From positions 2,165,501-2,229,500 of the forward strand of contig NZ_CP039695.1 of assembly GCF_005145025.1 (NCBI RefSeq): a DNA stretch of 64,000 nucleotides, written 5' to 3'. The position numbers and the translations under genes are program-made. The notes below the pieces were generated by a model. The model ran no database searches. It saw only the letters and a list, made by a program, of their open reading frames with translations, and was not told the origin of the DNA. Below are positions 9,801 through 18,603 of the stretch, one piece after another. This DNA comes from Novosphingobium sp. EMRT-2 (GTDB taxonomy: Bacteria > Pseudomonadota > Alphaproteobacteria > Sphingomonadales > Sphingomonadaceae). How positions within the stretch are numbered: the stretch's first letter is position 1; each line of letters opens with the position of its first letter.

Positions 9801-11534
9801 CAGCCGGCCCTTGTCGAGCGGGGTCGGCACTTCCTCCAGCACGCGGAATCCGAAGTTCTCCAGCACCGGCACCGCATCCGACAGGATGATCGCGCCCTCG
9901 CGCTGGTAAAGCTTGAGCCGCACCCCGCTTTCGCCCGGCTGGCGATAGAGGCGCGCGGCGCGGCGCGGCGCGTTCTCGCCGCCCAGCGTGCGCAGCACGC
10001 GGATGTCGCGCGCCGCCTCGCCCGCGCCATAGGCGCCGCGATAGCCGACCGGAAAGGCATCGGCGAAGCGGGCGGCGATGGCCGCGGCGCGCGATGGCTC
10101 CTCGCCCTTGGCCAGCTCGGCCTCGACCGCGCCTTCCCACCCGCGCACCAGCGCCTGCACCGCGGCATCGAGCGCGGCCTCGTCGGGATCGGCATCGCCA
10201 TCGCGGATGTCGAGCACGAAACGGATCAGCGCGAGCGTGCTGCCCTCGACCTGCAGGCTCCAGTCCAGCACTTGCGCGCCGGCGGCCGCTTCCAGCAGAT
10301 CCTGCACCTGCATCCGCATCGCGGTCGACTGCGCATCGCGCGGCAGCCACACGAAGGCGTAGAGGTGGCGGGCCAGCGGCGCGCGAACCAGCGCGAGACG
10401 CGGACGCGGCCGATCGACCAGGCTCATCATCGCGGTGGCGATGCGTTCGATGTCGGTATCGGAAAAGCTGATGAGCAGGTCGTGCGGCAGCGCCGTCAGC
10501 GCATGGACCAGCGACTTGCCGGCATGGCCGCTGGGATCGAAGCCGAATTTCTCGGTCAGCGCGGCCAGCTGGCTGCGCATCCGGGGCACGCGATCGGGCG
10601 GAGTCGCCAGCGCGGCGCTGGTCCAGACGCCGGCATGGATCGACAGCGCGACAACCCTGCCGTCCTCGACCTCCGGCACGATGAACAAGTCCAGCGGCAC
10701 GCGGCGGTGCACGTTGGCGATGCGGTTGGCCTTGACCACGAGCGGCGCGCGCACCGCGTCCTCGTCCTTGCGGCCCGCGCGATCGAACCACGCAAAGGCG
10801 CGGTCATAGGAAGCGTCCGCCAGCAGCTTGGCGGCGCTGGCGCGGCAGATGCCGAGCGGCGCGGTCTGGCTGCCATCGCGATGGCGCACGACATGCCCAA
10901 GCTGGGTCAGCATCCCGTCGGCCAGCCAGCGAAGCAGCGCCGCGCCTTCCTGATCGGGCAGCCCGCGCGCATCGCGCTGCATCGCCGCCTGCATCAGCGG
11001 CCAGTCGGCCACGGCGGCGTGGACATCGGCCAGCGTCGCCTTCAGCGCTTCGGCCAGTTCGCGGCGCTGGCGCGCGTCGGCGCGTTCGGTTTCCAGGTAG
11101 ATCACCGATTCGCGCCGTTCGCCCACCGCCTCGCCTTCGGGCAGTGCCAACAGCGTGCCCTCGGGATCGCGGCGCACCGCAACGACGGGATGGACCAGCC
11201 GGTCGATCGTCAACCCCTGCGCGGTGATCGTCGCGCTGATCGAATCGACCAGGAACGGCATGTCATCGTTGATCACGGCAATCCGCAGGTGGCGCTCGCC
11301 CGATGCGCCGCCGACGCTTTCGATGGCGACTGCCGGTTCGGCGCCGGGCCGCCGGCTGGCCGTCGCCAGCGTGAAACGGACCGCTTCCGCCAGACGCGCG
11401 CCGTCGAAATCGCCGATCTCGCCGGGGAGCAGCGAAGCCATGAAGCGGGCGGCCAGCGCGCTTTCAAGCGGGCCGCCGGTCGCGGCGGAAGGAGAAGAAG
11501 CGTCAGGGGCGGACTTGGTGGCCATTGCTGTCAT
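6825..11534 (-). CDS. NAD-specific glutamate dehydrogenase, large (GdhB/GDH-180 type)
   Basis: This is a 1569-residue member of the large NAD-GDH class, which deaminates glutamate to 2-oxoglutarate and ammonia and mainly works in amino acid catabolism. An ACT-like regulatory N-terminal region of about 700 residues precedes the catalytic domain. The domain has the conserved GAKGGFYPKQLP, GDMSGDVFGNGML, WFGGIGTYVK and VVGEGANLG segments. The alternative start at 11525 (MATK) is equally possible. The promoter region upstream contains TATAAT and a perfect palindrome (11568-11598). It is a single-gene transcription unit as far as can be seen. Confidence 0.95.
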   Translation of the reverse strand: MTAMATKSAPDASSPSAATGGPLESALAARFMASLLPGEIGDFDGARLAEAVRFTLATASRRPGAEPAVAIESVGGASGERHLRIAVINDDMPFLVDSISATITAQGLTIDRLVHPVVAVRRDPEGTLLALPEGEAVGERRESVIYLETERADARQRRELAEALKATLADVHAAVADWPLMQAAMQRDARGLPDQEGAALLRWLADGMLTQLGHVVRHRDGSQTAPLGICRASAAKLLADASYDRAFAWFDRAGRKDEDAVRAPLVVKANRIANVHRRVPLDLFIVPEVEDGRVVALSIHAGVWTSAALATPPDRVPRMRSQLAALTEKFGFDPSGHAGKSLVHALTALPHDLLISFSDTDIERIATAMMSLVDRPRPRLALVRAPLARHLYAFVWLPRDAQSTAMRMQVQDLLEAAAGAQVLDWSLQVEGSTLALIRFVLDIRDGDADPDEAALDAAVQALVRGWEGAVEAELAKGEEPSRAAAIAARFADAFPVGYRGAYGAGEAARDIRVLRTLGGENAPRRAARLYRQPGESGVRLKLYQREGAIILSDAVPVLENFGFRVLEEVPTPLDKGRLGYIHDFLVAHPADVTPEALLERAEAIETSLAAVLNGAAEDDAFNRLIVATGLSAREANWLRAWFRYLRQGGMTFGIATVVDALKNAPDVTHGLIAAFVARHDPAFAGDRAAAADAAAERIRTGLAGVAAINDDRLLRQFRALVDAMLRTNAFAPAATEALAFKLDSALVPGLPRPVPWREIFVYSPRVEGIHLRAGPVARGGLRWSDRRDDFRTEILGLMKAQRVKNAVIVPTGAKGGFYPKQLPDPARDRDGWLAEGKASYQVFIRTLLSLTDNIVGGKVVHPKGVVILDGEDPYFVVAADKGTATFSDVANAIAESKDFWLDDAFASGGSKGYDHKAMGITARGAWLSVQRHFLEMGVDVQADPVRVVGCGDMSGDVFGNGMLLSKALKLVAAFDHRHVFLDPDPDPAASWAERSRLFALPRSSWADYDSALISEGGGVFPRTMKAIPLSPQVRAALGVEAEELDPEALIAAILKAPADLLWFGGIGTYVKAATENNADVGDHANDALRVNGADLRVKVVGEGANLGTTQAGRIEFALQGGRINTDFIDNSAGVDCSDNEVNIKIALASAKRAARLTEEERVALLSSMTDEVAHLVLEDNRLQALALSIAQRAGASAVPSFARLMDVLEEAGDLDRKTEGLASAEDFARRATGGQGLTRPELAVLLSSTKLVLQRALEESTVVDDPALEDQLLAAFPTPMRERFREDITGHRLRREIIATKLANRLVNRLGPVNPFELVEEEGVTLAQVAAAFVAAERLLDLPATWAQLDSAPMAEDVRLMLFERVARALRGHVADLLRAGKGEERPGVLVARLAGGVEALTRDIADLLHAEARAQSLRIAAELAEAGAPADVAERVRFLADMDGGIGLAELAADSGIDAAALTRAFTDLGERLGLDWAQQAASRLNPSDPWERLLAAGLARDFQQMRLDFLARAGAAAPGTAVAEWAGRNAAPVASFRALVARAQAAPLVGAAMLAQIAGQARGLLAR

Positions 11535-11567
11535 CCCGCGAGTGGCGGCGTCTGATAATGTTGCCGC

Positions 11568-11598
11568 ATTATAATTTTATATCCGTTCGTTGAACGAA
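11568..11598 (-). promoter_or_regulatory. Candidate gdh promoter with palindromic operator
   Basis: On the minus strand a perfect -10 TATAAT occupies 11573-11568, 34 bases before the GdhB start. The 13-bp palindrome TTCGTTCAACGAA lies at 11598-11586 and covers the expected -35 position, where no good -35 hexamer is visible. The layout suits a repressor or activator dyad. The regulator is unknown. Confidence 0.5.
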
Positions 11599-11660
11599 TA
11601 ATACCAATGCTACTCCGGCCAACGCCGCAGGGCAAGGCTGATGGTTTCGCTTGATACCGG

Positions 11661-12656
11661 TCAGGCCGGTTCTGCCAAACTTTCGGCCGCCTGCATCGTC
11701 AGCTCGAGCGAGCGGCGGCGCAAGGCCGGATCGAAGGTGGAGCCGGACACGATCAGTTCGTCTGCCCGCGTCCGCCGCTGGAACGCGGCCAGCCTCTCGC
11801 GCACGGTGGCGACACTGCCGATCGCGCTGACCTGCCGCATGTGCTCCAGCATGGCGAGCGCGGGGGCAGGCAGCGTATCGCGGTAGCCGGGCACGGGCGG
11901 CGGCAGCTTGCCCGGATTGCCGCTGCGCAGCCGCACGAACGACTGGTCCATGGAGGATGCCAGCAACGCGGCCTCCTCGTCGGTATCGGCGGCGATCGCG
12001 TTGATCGCGGCCATGACATACGGCTTGTCGAGCGCTTCGGACGGCTGGAAGCGATCGCGATAGAGCGACAAGGCCGCGTCGAGATGGTCGGGCGCGAAGT
12101 GCGAGGCGAAGGCATAGGGCAGCCCCAGCGCCGCCGCGAGCTGCGCGCCGAACAGGCTGGACCCCAGAATCCACAGGTGCGGCTTTGCGCCTGCGCCCGG
12201 CGTCGCCTGCAAGGGCACCTGGCGATCGCCGGCGAACTGGGCCTGCAGTTCCACCACGTCCTGCGGGAAGTCCTCCGCCGCGCGGTTCACTTCCTTGCGC
12301 AAGGCGCGCACGATGCGCTGGTCCGCCCCCGGCGCGCGCCCCAGGCCAAGATCGATCCGCCCCGGATAGAGCGCATCCAGCGTGCCGAACTGTTCGGCGA
12401 TCACCAGCGGGTTGTGGTTGGGCAGCATGATCCCGCCCGCGCCCAGCCGGATCGTGGAGGTATAGTGGCCCACATGGGCAAGCGTGACCGCCACGGCCGC
12501 GCCGGCGATCCCTTCCATGCCGTGGTGTTCGGCCACCCAGTAGCGCTGGTAACCGCAGCGCTCGGCCACTTGCGCGAGCAGCGCCGCCTCGGCGAGCGCC
12601 TGGCCTACCGTTCCGCCCTCGACCACGGGCACGAGATCGAGGACGGACAGTTTCAT
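11661..12656 (-). CDS. LLM class flavin-dependent oxidoreductase (luciferase-like)
   Basis: This 331-residue bacterial luciferase-family monooxygenase is of the MsnO8/YhbW-like subgroup. The N-terminus [11 protein letters not shown] is typical, followed by [48 protein letters not shown] (seen as consecutive conserved blocks) and a conserved C-terminal helix. The family uses reduced flavin and oxygen, but the substrate is not predictable. Its start overlaps the stop of the TPR gene by 4 bases, and the hydrolase gene lies just upstream, so the three genes look co-transcribed. Confidence 0.9.
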   Translation of the reverse strand: MKLSVLDLVPVVEGGTVGQALAEAALLAQVAERCGYQRYWVAEHHGMEGIAGAAVAVTLAHVGHYTSTIRLGAGGIMLPNHNPLVIAEQFGTLDALYPGRIDLGLGRAPGADQRIVRALRKEVNRAAEDFPQDVVELQAQFAGDRQVPLQATPGAGAKPHLWILGSSLFGAQLAAALGLPYAFASHFAPDHLDAALSLYRDRFQPSEALDKPYVMAAINAIAADTDEEAALLASSMDQSFVRLRSGNPGKLPPPVPGYRDTLPAPALAMLEHMRQVSAIGSVATVRERLAAFQRRTRADELIVSGSTFDPALRRRSLELTMQAAESLAEPA

Positions 12657-13618
12657 GACGGTTTCTTCTCCGGCTGCGTCGCCCCGGAAGAGGGGCTGGC
12701 GGAAGGCGTGGCCCCTGATGTGGGCGCTGGCCCCAGTTGTTCAAGGTAACTTTTGGCCGTCTTCGCCTCGTCGCTGTCGGGCGCGGTCCGCACCACCGAT
12801 TCCCAGCTCTTGCGCGCGGCCTCGTCGCGGCCATCCAGAACCGCGATCACGCCGGCCTCCAGCCCGATCGCCGGATCGGTCGCGTCGAGATGCGCCGCCA
12901 CCTCGATATCGCGCTGCGCGCGCGGCATGTCCTTGTTGCGGCGGGCAAGCGTGGCGGACAGCAGCCAGCCCTCGGCCAGATCGGGGGAGAGCCGGTGCGC
13001 CTCGTCCAGCGCGGTCGCCGCTTCGGCCGGGCGGTCGAGCGCCACCAGCGCCCGCGCGCGATCGGTCTGGATGTCGCCCAGCGCGGCGTTGTCGGCATAG
13101 CCGCGCACCGCCACCGCCTTGTCCAGCCACACCAGCGCGCGATCGGGATGCCCGCCCGCCAGCGCCGCGTTGCCGGCCATCGCCATCAGCGGCACCGCCG
13201 CCACTTCCTGCAGCATGGGAACGCCGGCGATGGCATCGGCGAAGGCCTGCTCCGCTTCGTCGAACTGTCCCTGCTGGGTCAGGACGATGCCAAGGCACTG
13301 GTTGGCGCGCACGCGCTGTTCGGGCTTCTGCCCTTCCGCCAGCCAGCCGCGCGCCTCGGCCAGCCCCATCGCCGGATCGTGCAGCGCCTTGGCAAGGCAC
13401 ACTGCAAGCCGGTCTGGCGCGCGCGGCTGCGGCGGGCTGGCGGGCGCGGGCGAAGGCGCGGGATCGGCGGGGCGGTGACGGCGGGGAATCGGCAAGGCGG
13501 CGCCTTCCTGGGGCGAGGGGTTGGGGCCGATCTGCATCAGCGCGGCGACCGGCATAGGAAACCCGGCAGAAGCGGGAACAATCTGCGGAGTGAGCATCAG
13601 GATCGGCAGGACCAGCAT
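12653..13618 (-). CDS. TPR-repeat protein, probably exported
   Basis: A hydrophobic N-terminus (MLVLPILML) is consistent with a signal peptide. A Pro-rich linker (about 28-68) follows, then several TPR-like helical repeats through about residue 290 and a low-complexity Ser/Pro tail. TPR proteins act as protein-binding scaffolds, and no specific partner can be named. It sits between an alpha/beta hydrolase (10 bases upstream) and a luciferase-like oxidoreductase (4-base overlap downstream). The 321-residue length and the start are reasonable, but no strong ribosome site was seen. Confidence 0.8.
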   Translation of the reverse strand: MLVLPILMLTPQIVPASAGFPMPVAALMQIGPNPSPQEGAALPIPRRHRPADPAPSPAPASPPQPRAPDRLAVCLAKALHDPAMGLAEARGWLAEGQKPEQRVRANQCLGIVLTQQGQFDEAEQAFADAIAGVPMLQEVAAVPLMAMAGNAALAGGHPDRALVWLDKAVAVRGYADNAALGDIQTDRARALVALDRPAEAATALDEAHRLSPDLAEGWLLSATLARRNKDMPRAQRDIEVAAHLDATDPAIGLEAGVIAVLDGRDEAARKSWESVVRTAPDSDEAKTAKSYLEQLGPAPTSGATPSASPSSGATQPEKKPS

Positions 13619-13628
13619 CGCGCTTCCT

Positions 13629-14393
13629 TCAGGGGGCTTCCGCCACGCCCGCCCCCAACGCCGACAGCGTATCCAGCAGGATCGCGATATCGGCGGGGCG
13701 CGACAGGCGGTGGTCTCCGTCCTTGATAAGATGCACCTGCACGTCGGCTGAACGCAAGGCCGCCGCCAGCTTCAGCGAAAGCTCCCACGGCACGTCGGGA
13801 TCGCGCTGACCGTGCAGCAGGCGCACCGCACCGTCGAAAGCGATGGGGCCGTCCAGCATCCGCCGCGCCTGCCCGTCGGCCCAGAACGCGGGATGGGTCG
13901 GCGTGGGTTCGGGGCCATAGGGATTGTCCTCGAACACCGGCCGCCCCGCCGCCAGTTCCGCCTTCTGCGCGGCATCGTATCCCCAGTCGGTGAAGTCCGG
14001 CGCGGCGGCGATGCCGATCAGCGCCTCGACCATGCCGGGCAGCGCCTGGGCCACCAGCAGCATCAGCCAACCGCCCATGCTGGACCCGATCACCACGGCG
14101 CGGCCGATCGCGTGCGCGCGGATCAGCGCCACCACCTCGTCCCGCCAGCGCGACAGCGTGCCATCGGCGAAATCGCCTTCGCTTTCCCCGCAACCCGAAT
14201 AGTCGAGCAGCAGGCAGGCCCGCCCCGCCCCGCGCGCCCAAGCCAGCACCGCCTGCGCCTTGCCGCCGGCCATGTCCGACATATAGCCCGGCAGGAACAC
14301 CAGCGCCGGCTCGGCACCGGGCAGGAAGCGACAGGCGATGCGGCGGCCTTCCGGGCCATCGACCCTGGCGAGCGGAGCGGTATCCTCGGTCAT
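13629..14393 (-). CDS. Alpha/beta hydrolase (acyl-glucuronide esterase/ABHD10-like)
   Basis: This 254-residue serine hydrolase has its nucleophile elbow GSSMGG at Ser105, an acid in QRDPDVPW and a histidine in DGDHRLSR. A short FLPGYMSDM oxyanion segment lies near 33-41. The pattern matches small hydrolases related to ABHD10, which cleave thioester or acyl bonds (family knowledge). The true substrate is unknown. The ATG at 14393 is preferred to a GTG 30 bases upstream. It is the first gene of a probable three-gene operon with the TPR and luciferase-like genes. Confidence 0.8.
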   Translation of the reverse strand: MTEDTAPLARVDGPEGRRIACRFLPGAEPALVFLPGYMSDMAGGKAQAVLAWARGAGRACLLLDYSGCGESEGDFADGTLSRWRDEVVALIRAHAIGRAVVIGSSMGGWLMLLVAQALPGMVEALIGIAAAPDFTDWGYDAAQKAELAAGRPVFEDNPYGPEPTPTHPAFWADGQARRMLDGPIAFDGAVRLLHGQRDPDVPWELSLKLAAALRSADVQVHLIKDGDHRLSRPADIAILLDTLSALGAGVAEAP

Positions 14394-14459
14394 CGGCGGC
14401 AGGGTTAGCCGGAAAGGTCCCACAACGCCATCTTAACCCGGCCCTGCTAGCGCCGGATC

Positions 14460-15782
14460 ATGACCGAATCCCGGACCATCGCGCTGCGGCGCTTCGCGGA
14501 AAGCCGCGCGGCGCTGGTGCTGCTCCTCGCGCTGTTCCTGGTGCCGCGCGCGCTGCTGATCCTGCTGGCGGTGGAGCCGACATCGGACGCGGCCTGGTAC
14601 TATTCGCGCGCCGACATGCTGGCGCGCGGACTCGGCTACCTCGGCGATCACGGCGAACCGACCGCCTACTGGCCGGTGGGCTGGCCGCTGACGCTGTCGC
14701 TGGCGTTCCGCGCGTTCGGCACCTCGATCTGGACGGTCGGCCTGTTCAATCTCGCCTGCGCCGCCGCCACCGCCTGGCTCACGCTCGACCTTGGCCGTCG
14801 CCTTTCGGGTTCGGAGCTGGCGGGCCGCGCCGCGCTGCTGCTGCTGGCTCTCTACCCAAACAGCGCGTTCTACGTGCCGCTGGCGCTCACCGAGGTGTTC
14901 TACACCATGCTGCTGCTCGCGGGATGCCGCCTGCTGATCGCGCGGACGCCGCTGGCGCTGATCGCGGCGGGGCTGGTGTTCGGCGTGGCGACGCTGGTCA
15001 AGGCGCAGACGCTGGTGGTCGTGCCGCTGGTCTTCGCCATCGCGCTGGGACGCGCGCCGGGCTTCTGGAAGCGCCTGCCCGCCGCTATGGCCCAGGCCGC
15101 GCTGGTTATCGCGCTGGCCGCCGCCGTGGTCGCGCCGTGGACGGTGCGCAACCACCGCGTGCTGGGCGAATGGGTGGCGATCTCCACCAACGGCGGCATC
15201 ACCCTGCTGACCGGCAACAACGATAGCGCGCGCGGCGGGTTCACGCCCGAAGACCCGGTGGTGAAGGCGCTCGACGCGCGCACCGACCTGTCCGAAACCG
15301 CCTATGACGCCGAAGCCAAACGGCTGGGCGTGGCATGGATCAAGGCCCATCCCGGCGCCTTCGTCACGCTGATGCCGCGCAAGCTGGCAAAGCTGTGGGG
15401 GCCGGACGGCGAAGGGCTGTGGGCCTACGAGACCGGATCGAAGGCCTGGGCGCGCGCGCCGTTGGCCTTCCTCGCGCTCAGGGCCATCAACCAGCTGTGG
15501 TAATTCGCCCTGCTCGGCCTGTTCGCCGCCGCCGCCGTGATCGAGCTGCGCCGGCGCGCGCGCGCCGGGCTGCGCCCGATCGACTGGTGGGTGCTGCCCT
15601 ATGGCATCGCGCTCTATCCCAGCGCGATCGCCATGGTGTTCTCGGGGCAATCGCGCTTCCACTATCCTGTGATGCCGTTCGTCTGCGTCACCGCCGGGTG
15701 GCTGCTGGCCCGCTGGTTTGAGCGCCGCGCCAATCCGCCCGCCGTCAATTCCGCGCATGACTTTGCGCCCGCGGCCCGCTAA
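14460..15782 (+). pseudogene. GT39-family glycosyltransferase interrupted by in-frame TAA
   Basis: The gene encodes a multi-pass membrane transferase of the ArnT/dolichyl-phosphate-mannose type. SDAAWYYSRADML near residue 40 carries the expected catalytic Asp, and YWPVGWPL follows. After codon 347 the frame hits TAA at 15501-15503, yet the same frame runs on to 15782 with clear family-like C-terminal membrane segments (IDWWVLPYGIALYPSA, FHYPVMPFVCVTAGWLLA). One base change from a Tyr codon (TAC or TAT) explains it: the local reading is LW-stop-FALLGLF. It is therefore a recent nonsense mutation, a sequencing error or, less likely, a readthrough site. The intact length would be about 440 residues. 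Confidence 0.82.
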
Positions 15783-15792
15783 GAAGCGGCGC

Positions 15793-15867
15793 ATGACGAC
15801 GCTTCGCGCCATCACCACGACTACCACCACCCCGGGCAACCGGGGGCGGTTTCGCCTGCGCGCCTGA
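15793..15867 (+). CDS. Threonine-rich leader peptide upstream of thrS
   Basis: This 24-codon frame begins at ATG 15793, 10 bases after the glycosyltransferase frame stops, and ends at TGA 15865-15867. Eight of 24 residues are Thr, including six Thr codons in a row at 15814-15831 (ACC, ACG, ACT and three ACC). It ends 135 bases before the thrS start. Poly-cognate-codon leaders let ribosomes sense charged tRNA, as in the enteric thr operon leader (known). Here the cognate synthetase gene follows directly. Its Shine-Dalgarno is weak (AAGAAG at 15781-15786). Translation is inferred, not shown. Confidence 0.8.
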   Translation: MTTLRAITTTTTTPGNRGRFRLRA

Positions 15868-15953
15868 CGCCGCAGCGATGCCGCCGCCCGGTTCGGGCGG
15901 ATGGCGTCTCCTCCCGGACCGGCCTAAAGTTCCTGACGCCGCCCCTTCCGGCG
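15830..15953 (+). promoter_or_regulatory. Candidate attenuator of thrS: competing hairpins
   Basis: Directly after the Thr codons is CCCCGG-GCAA-CCGGGG (15830-15845), a stem with a GNRA tetraloop. Next is CCGCCCG/CGGGCGG (15884-15900). GACGCC occurs twice (15866-15871 and 15935-15940) around a single complement GGCGTC (15903-15908), so the two pairings exclude each other. The second GACGCC can also pair in CGCCG/CGGCG (15937-15953). That is the 1:2, 2:3, 3:4 logic of attenuators. No T-tract follows, so control may be Rho-dependent or translational. Which form is permissive cannot be judged by eye. Confidence 0.55.
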
Positions 15954-16002
15954 CGCGCGGCCTTGTGCCAAAGCGCCAGACGCTGACAGCCAGAGAGTGC
16001 CC

Positions 16003-17994
16003 ATGTCCGAGCTTCTGAAGATCACCCTGCCCGACGGTTCCGTGCGCGAAGTGGCGCCGGGCACCACCCCGGCGGACATCGCCGCCGCGATCGGGCCGGG
16101 CCTTGCCAAGGCGGCCCTCGCCGCGCGCGTCGATGGCGAGCTGCGCGACATCACGCGCCCGCTGGAAGCCGACGCGCAGCTCGCGCTCGTCACCGCGAGG
16201 GACGAGGCGGACGCGCTCGAACTGGTCCGGCACGATTACGCGCACCTGCTGGCGGAAGCGGTGCAGGCGCTGTTCCCGGGCACGCAGATCACCTTCGGCC
16301 CGGCGACCGACGACGGTTTCTACTACGACTTCGCGCCAAAGGATCGGCCCTTCACCGAGGAGGACCTGCCCGCGATCGAGGCGAAGATGCGCGCGCTGAT
16401 CGCCGCCGACAAGCCGCTGCGCCGCGAGGTGTGGAGCCGCGAACAGCTGATCAGCCGCTGGAAGCAGCAGGGCGAGACGTTCAAGGCCGAATGGGCCGCC
16501 GAGCTGCCGGGCGACGAGCCACTGACGGTCTACTGGTCGGGCGACGACTGGCTCGACATGTGCCGGGGGCCGCACCTCGCCTCCACCGGCAAGCTTGATC
16601 CGCAGGCCTTCAAGCTGACGCGCGTGTCCGGCGCCTACTGGCGCGGCGACCAGAAAAACGCGATGCTGAGCCGCATCTACGGCACCGGCTGGCTGAACAA
16701 GAAGCAGCTCGATGCCCACCTGACGCGGCTGGAGGAAGCCGCCAAGCGCGATCACCGCAAGCTGGGCGGGGAAATGGACCTGTTCCATCTCCAGCAGGAA
16801 GCGCACGGCAGCGTGTTCTGGCACCCCAAGGGCTTCCGCGTGTGGCGCGAACTTGAAGCCTACATGCGCCGCGCGATCGACGCCGCCGGCTATCGCGAGG
16901 TCAAGACCCCGCAGGTGATGGACGCGCGCCAGTGGGAGCAGTCCGGCCACTGGGGCAAGTATCGCGAAAACATGTTCGTGATCCCCGACGAGGTGCCCAA
17001 CACCGAGGACGACGGCCCGGTGATCTCGGGCGAGGCCGACTGGATGGCGCTCAAGCCGATGAACTGCCCGGCGCACGTGCTGATCTTCCGCCAGGGCATC
17101 AAGTCCTACCGCGATCTGCCGCTGCGGCTCTACGAGAACGGCTGCTGCCACCGCAACGAGCCGCACGGCGCGCTCCACGGGCTGATGCGCGTGCGCCAGT
17201 TCACGCAGGACGATGCCCACATCTTCTGCCGCGAAGACCAGATCGTCGACGAAGTTCGCGCGTTCTGCGCGCTGGCCGACCGCATCTACAAGGACTTCGG
17301 CTTCACGTATGCGATCAAGCTGGCGCTGCGCCCGGAAAAGCGCTTCGGCACCGAGGCGATGTGGGACCAGGCCGAAAGCGAGCTGCGCGACGCGGTCGTG
17401 CGCGCGGGCCTCGCCACCGAGGAATACGGCTGGGAGGAACTGCCCGGCGAGGGCGCGTTCTATGCGCCCAAGCTGGAATGGCACCTGACCGACGCGATCG
17501 GCCGCACCTGGCAGGTCGGCACGATCCAGTCGGACCGCGTGCTGCCCGAACGGCTGGACGCGAGCTACATCGCCGAGGACGGCGAGAAGCACCGCCCGGT
17601 CATGCTGCACCGCGCGATCTTCGGCTCCTACGAGCGCTTCATCGGCATCCTGATCGAACATTTCGCCGGCCGCCTGCCGGCATGGCTCGCCCCGGTGCAG
17701 GCCGTGGTCGCCACGATCGTTTCGGAAGCCGACGACTATGCCCGCGATGCGCTGGCGCAGTTGCAGGCAGCCGGCATCCGCGCCGAAATCGACCTGCGCA
17801 ACGAGAAGATCAACTACAAGGTGCGCGAACACTCGCTGCAGAAGGTCCCGTACCTGCTCGTCGTGGGCAAGCGCGAGGCCGAGGAAGGCACCGTCGCCAT
17901 CCGCACGCTGGGCGAACAGCAGCAGAAGGTGATGCCGCTGGCGGAAGCCATCGCCCTGCTGAAGGGCGAAGCGACGCCGCCCGATTTGCGGTAG
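16003..17994 (+). CDS. thrS: Threonyl-tRNA synthetase
   Basis: This enzyme charges tRNA-Thr with threonine and edits mischarged serine. The 663-residue product has the full domain order: TGS (about 1-60), the editing SAD domain with H77-xxx-H81 and C187-xxx-H191, the class II core with zinc ligands C355, H406 and H536, and the anticodon-binding domain from about 560. The ATG at 16003 follows GAGAG; a GTG at 15997 is also in frame. The threonine-rich leader and competing hairpins upstream suggest control by Thr-tRNA charging. Confidence 0.97.
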   Translation: MSELLKITLPDGSVREVAPGTTPADIAAAIGPGLAKAALAARVDGELRDITRPLEADAQLALVTARDEADALELVRHDYAHLLAEAVQALFPGTQITFGPATDDGFYYDFAPKDRPFTEEDLPAIEAKMRALIAADKPLRREVWSREQLISRWKQQGETFKAEWAAELPGDEPLTVYWSGDDWLDMCRGPHLASTGKLDPQAFKLTRVSGAYWRGDQKNAMLSRIYGTGWLNKKQLDAHLTRLEEAAKRDHRKLGGEMDLFHLQQEAHGSVFWHPKGFRVWRELEAYMRRAIDAAGYREVKTPQVMDARQWEQSGHWGKYRENMFVIPDEVPNTEDDGPVISGEADWMALKPMNCPAHVLIFRQGIKSYRDLPLRLYENGCCHRNEPHGALHGLMRVRQFTQDDAHIFCREDQIVDEVRAFCALADRIYKDFGFTYAIKLALRPEKRFGTEAMWDQAESELRDAVVRAGLATEEYGWEELPGEGAFYAPKLEWHLTDAIGRTWQVGTIQSDRVLPERLDASYIAEDGEKHRPVMLHRAIFGSYERFIGILIEHFAGRLPAWLAPVQAVVATIVSEADDYARDALAQLQAAGIRAEIDLRNEKINYKVREHSLQKVPYLLVVGKREAEEGTVAIRTLGEQQQKVMPLAEAIALLKGEATPPDLR

Positions 17995-18004
17995 GAATGA
18001 GGCT

Positions 18005-18032
18005 GGTCCCGGGGGCCATCGGCCCCCGGACC
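18005..18032 (+). terminator. Terminator-like hairpin after thrS
   Basis: GGTCC-C-GGGGGCC pairs with GGCCCCC-GGACC around an ATC loop, with one bulged base, 10 bases after the thrS stop. The stem is strong but there is no T-tract. Confidence 0.55.
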
Positions 18033-18091
18033 GCCTTGAGCTTGGCAAGCACCATATTTGTGGACGCCGGCCCGGATGCTATACCCGCGCG

Positions 18092-18544
18092 ATGCGGTGG
18101 ATCATTCTCTGCGTTGGGCTCCTGACGGCCTGCACAGCCACACCCAAGACGGGCGATGAACTCGTGGACGCCGTCGTTGCGCGACAATTGCTTACGGCAG
18201 AAAGTCCATGCGTAGCCGTTGGCGGCCCAACGGCTATTATGAAGCCAGTAGCAGAAGCTGGCCCACCAGCCATGCTTACCGCGCAAGCCGTGAAGAACCC
18301 AGATGCCCGCCGTGCGGCCCAAGCCATCGCCATGAACTGGCGCGACATGCAAGCCGAAACAGCCAAGCTCTACGGCATTGCGCGCGGTCAGGATTGCGCG
18401 ATGCATGTGAACGGACCGGCCTATTCGGAAAATTTCGCGTTCGTGTCCTACGCCTCGCCGAACGGTGAAATCGGCGCTTATGTCTTTCGCAAAACCGAGA
18501 GCCGCTGGGATGCCATCGAGCAGGTCAAGCTCGGGTATTGGTGA
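18092..18544 (+). CDS. Uncharacterised lipoprotein
   Basis: The 150-residue product begins with a short hydrophobic signal and a lipobox LTAC ending at Cys14, so it is probably lipid-anchored in the envelope. I do not recognise a family. Two further cysteines lie in the mature part (SPCVAV and GQDCAMH) and might form a disulfide. Its base composition is visibly lower in G+C than thrS and dxs on either side, which may mean acquisition or relaxed selection. It is convergent with dxs and shares a terminator with it. Confidence 0.65.
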   Translation: MRWIILCVGLLTACTATPKTGDELVDAVVARQLLTAESPCVAVGGPTAIMKPVAEAGPPAMLTAQAVKNPDARRAAQAIAMNWRDMQAETAKLYGIARGQDCAMHVNGPAYSENFAFVSYASPNGEIGAYVFRKTESRWDAIEQVKLGYW

Positions 18545-18565
18545 AACCAGACAAGGACGGGGAGC

Positions 18566-18585
18566 GCGAGGGGTATGCCCCTCGC
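18566..18585. terminator. Bidirectional terminator between lipoprotein gene and dxs
   Basis: GCGAGGGG/CCCCTCGC with a TATG loop lies between the two convergent stop codons. On the plus strand it is followed by ACTATTTCCCCC. Confidence 0.65.
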
Positions 18586-18603
18586 ACTATTTCCCCCGTT
18601 TCC

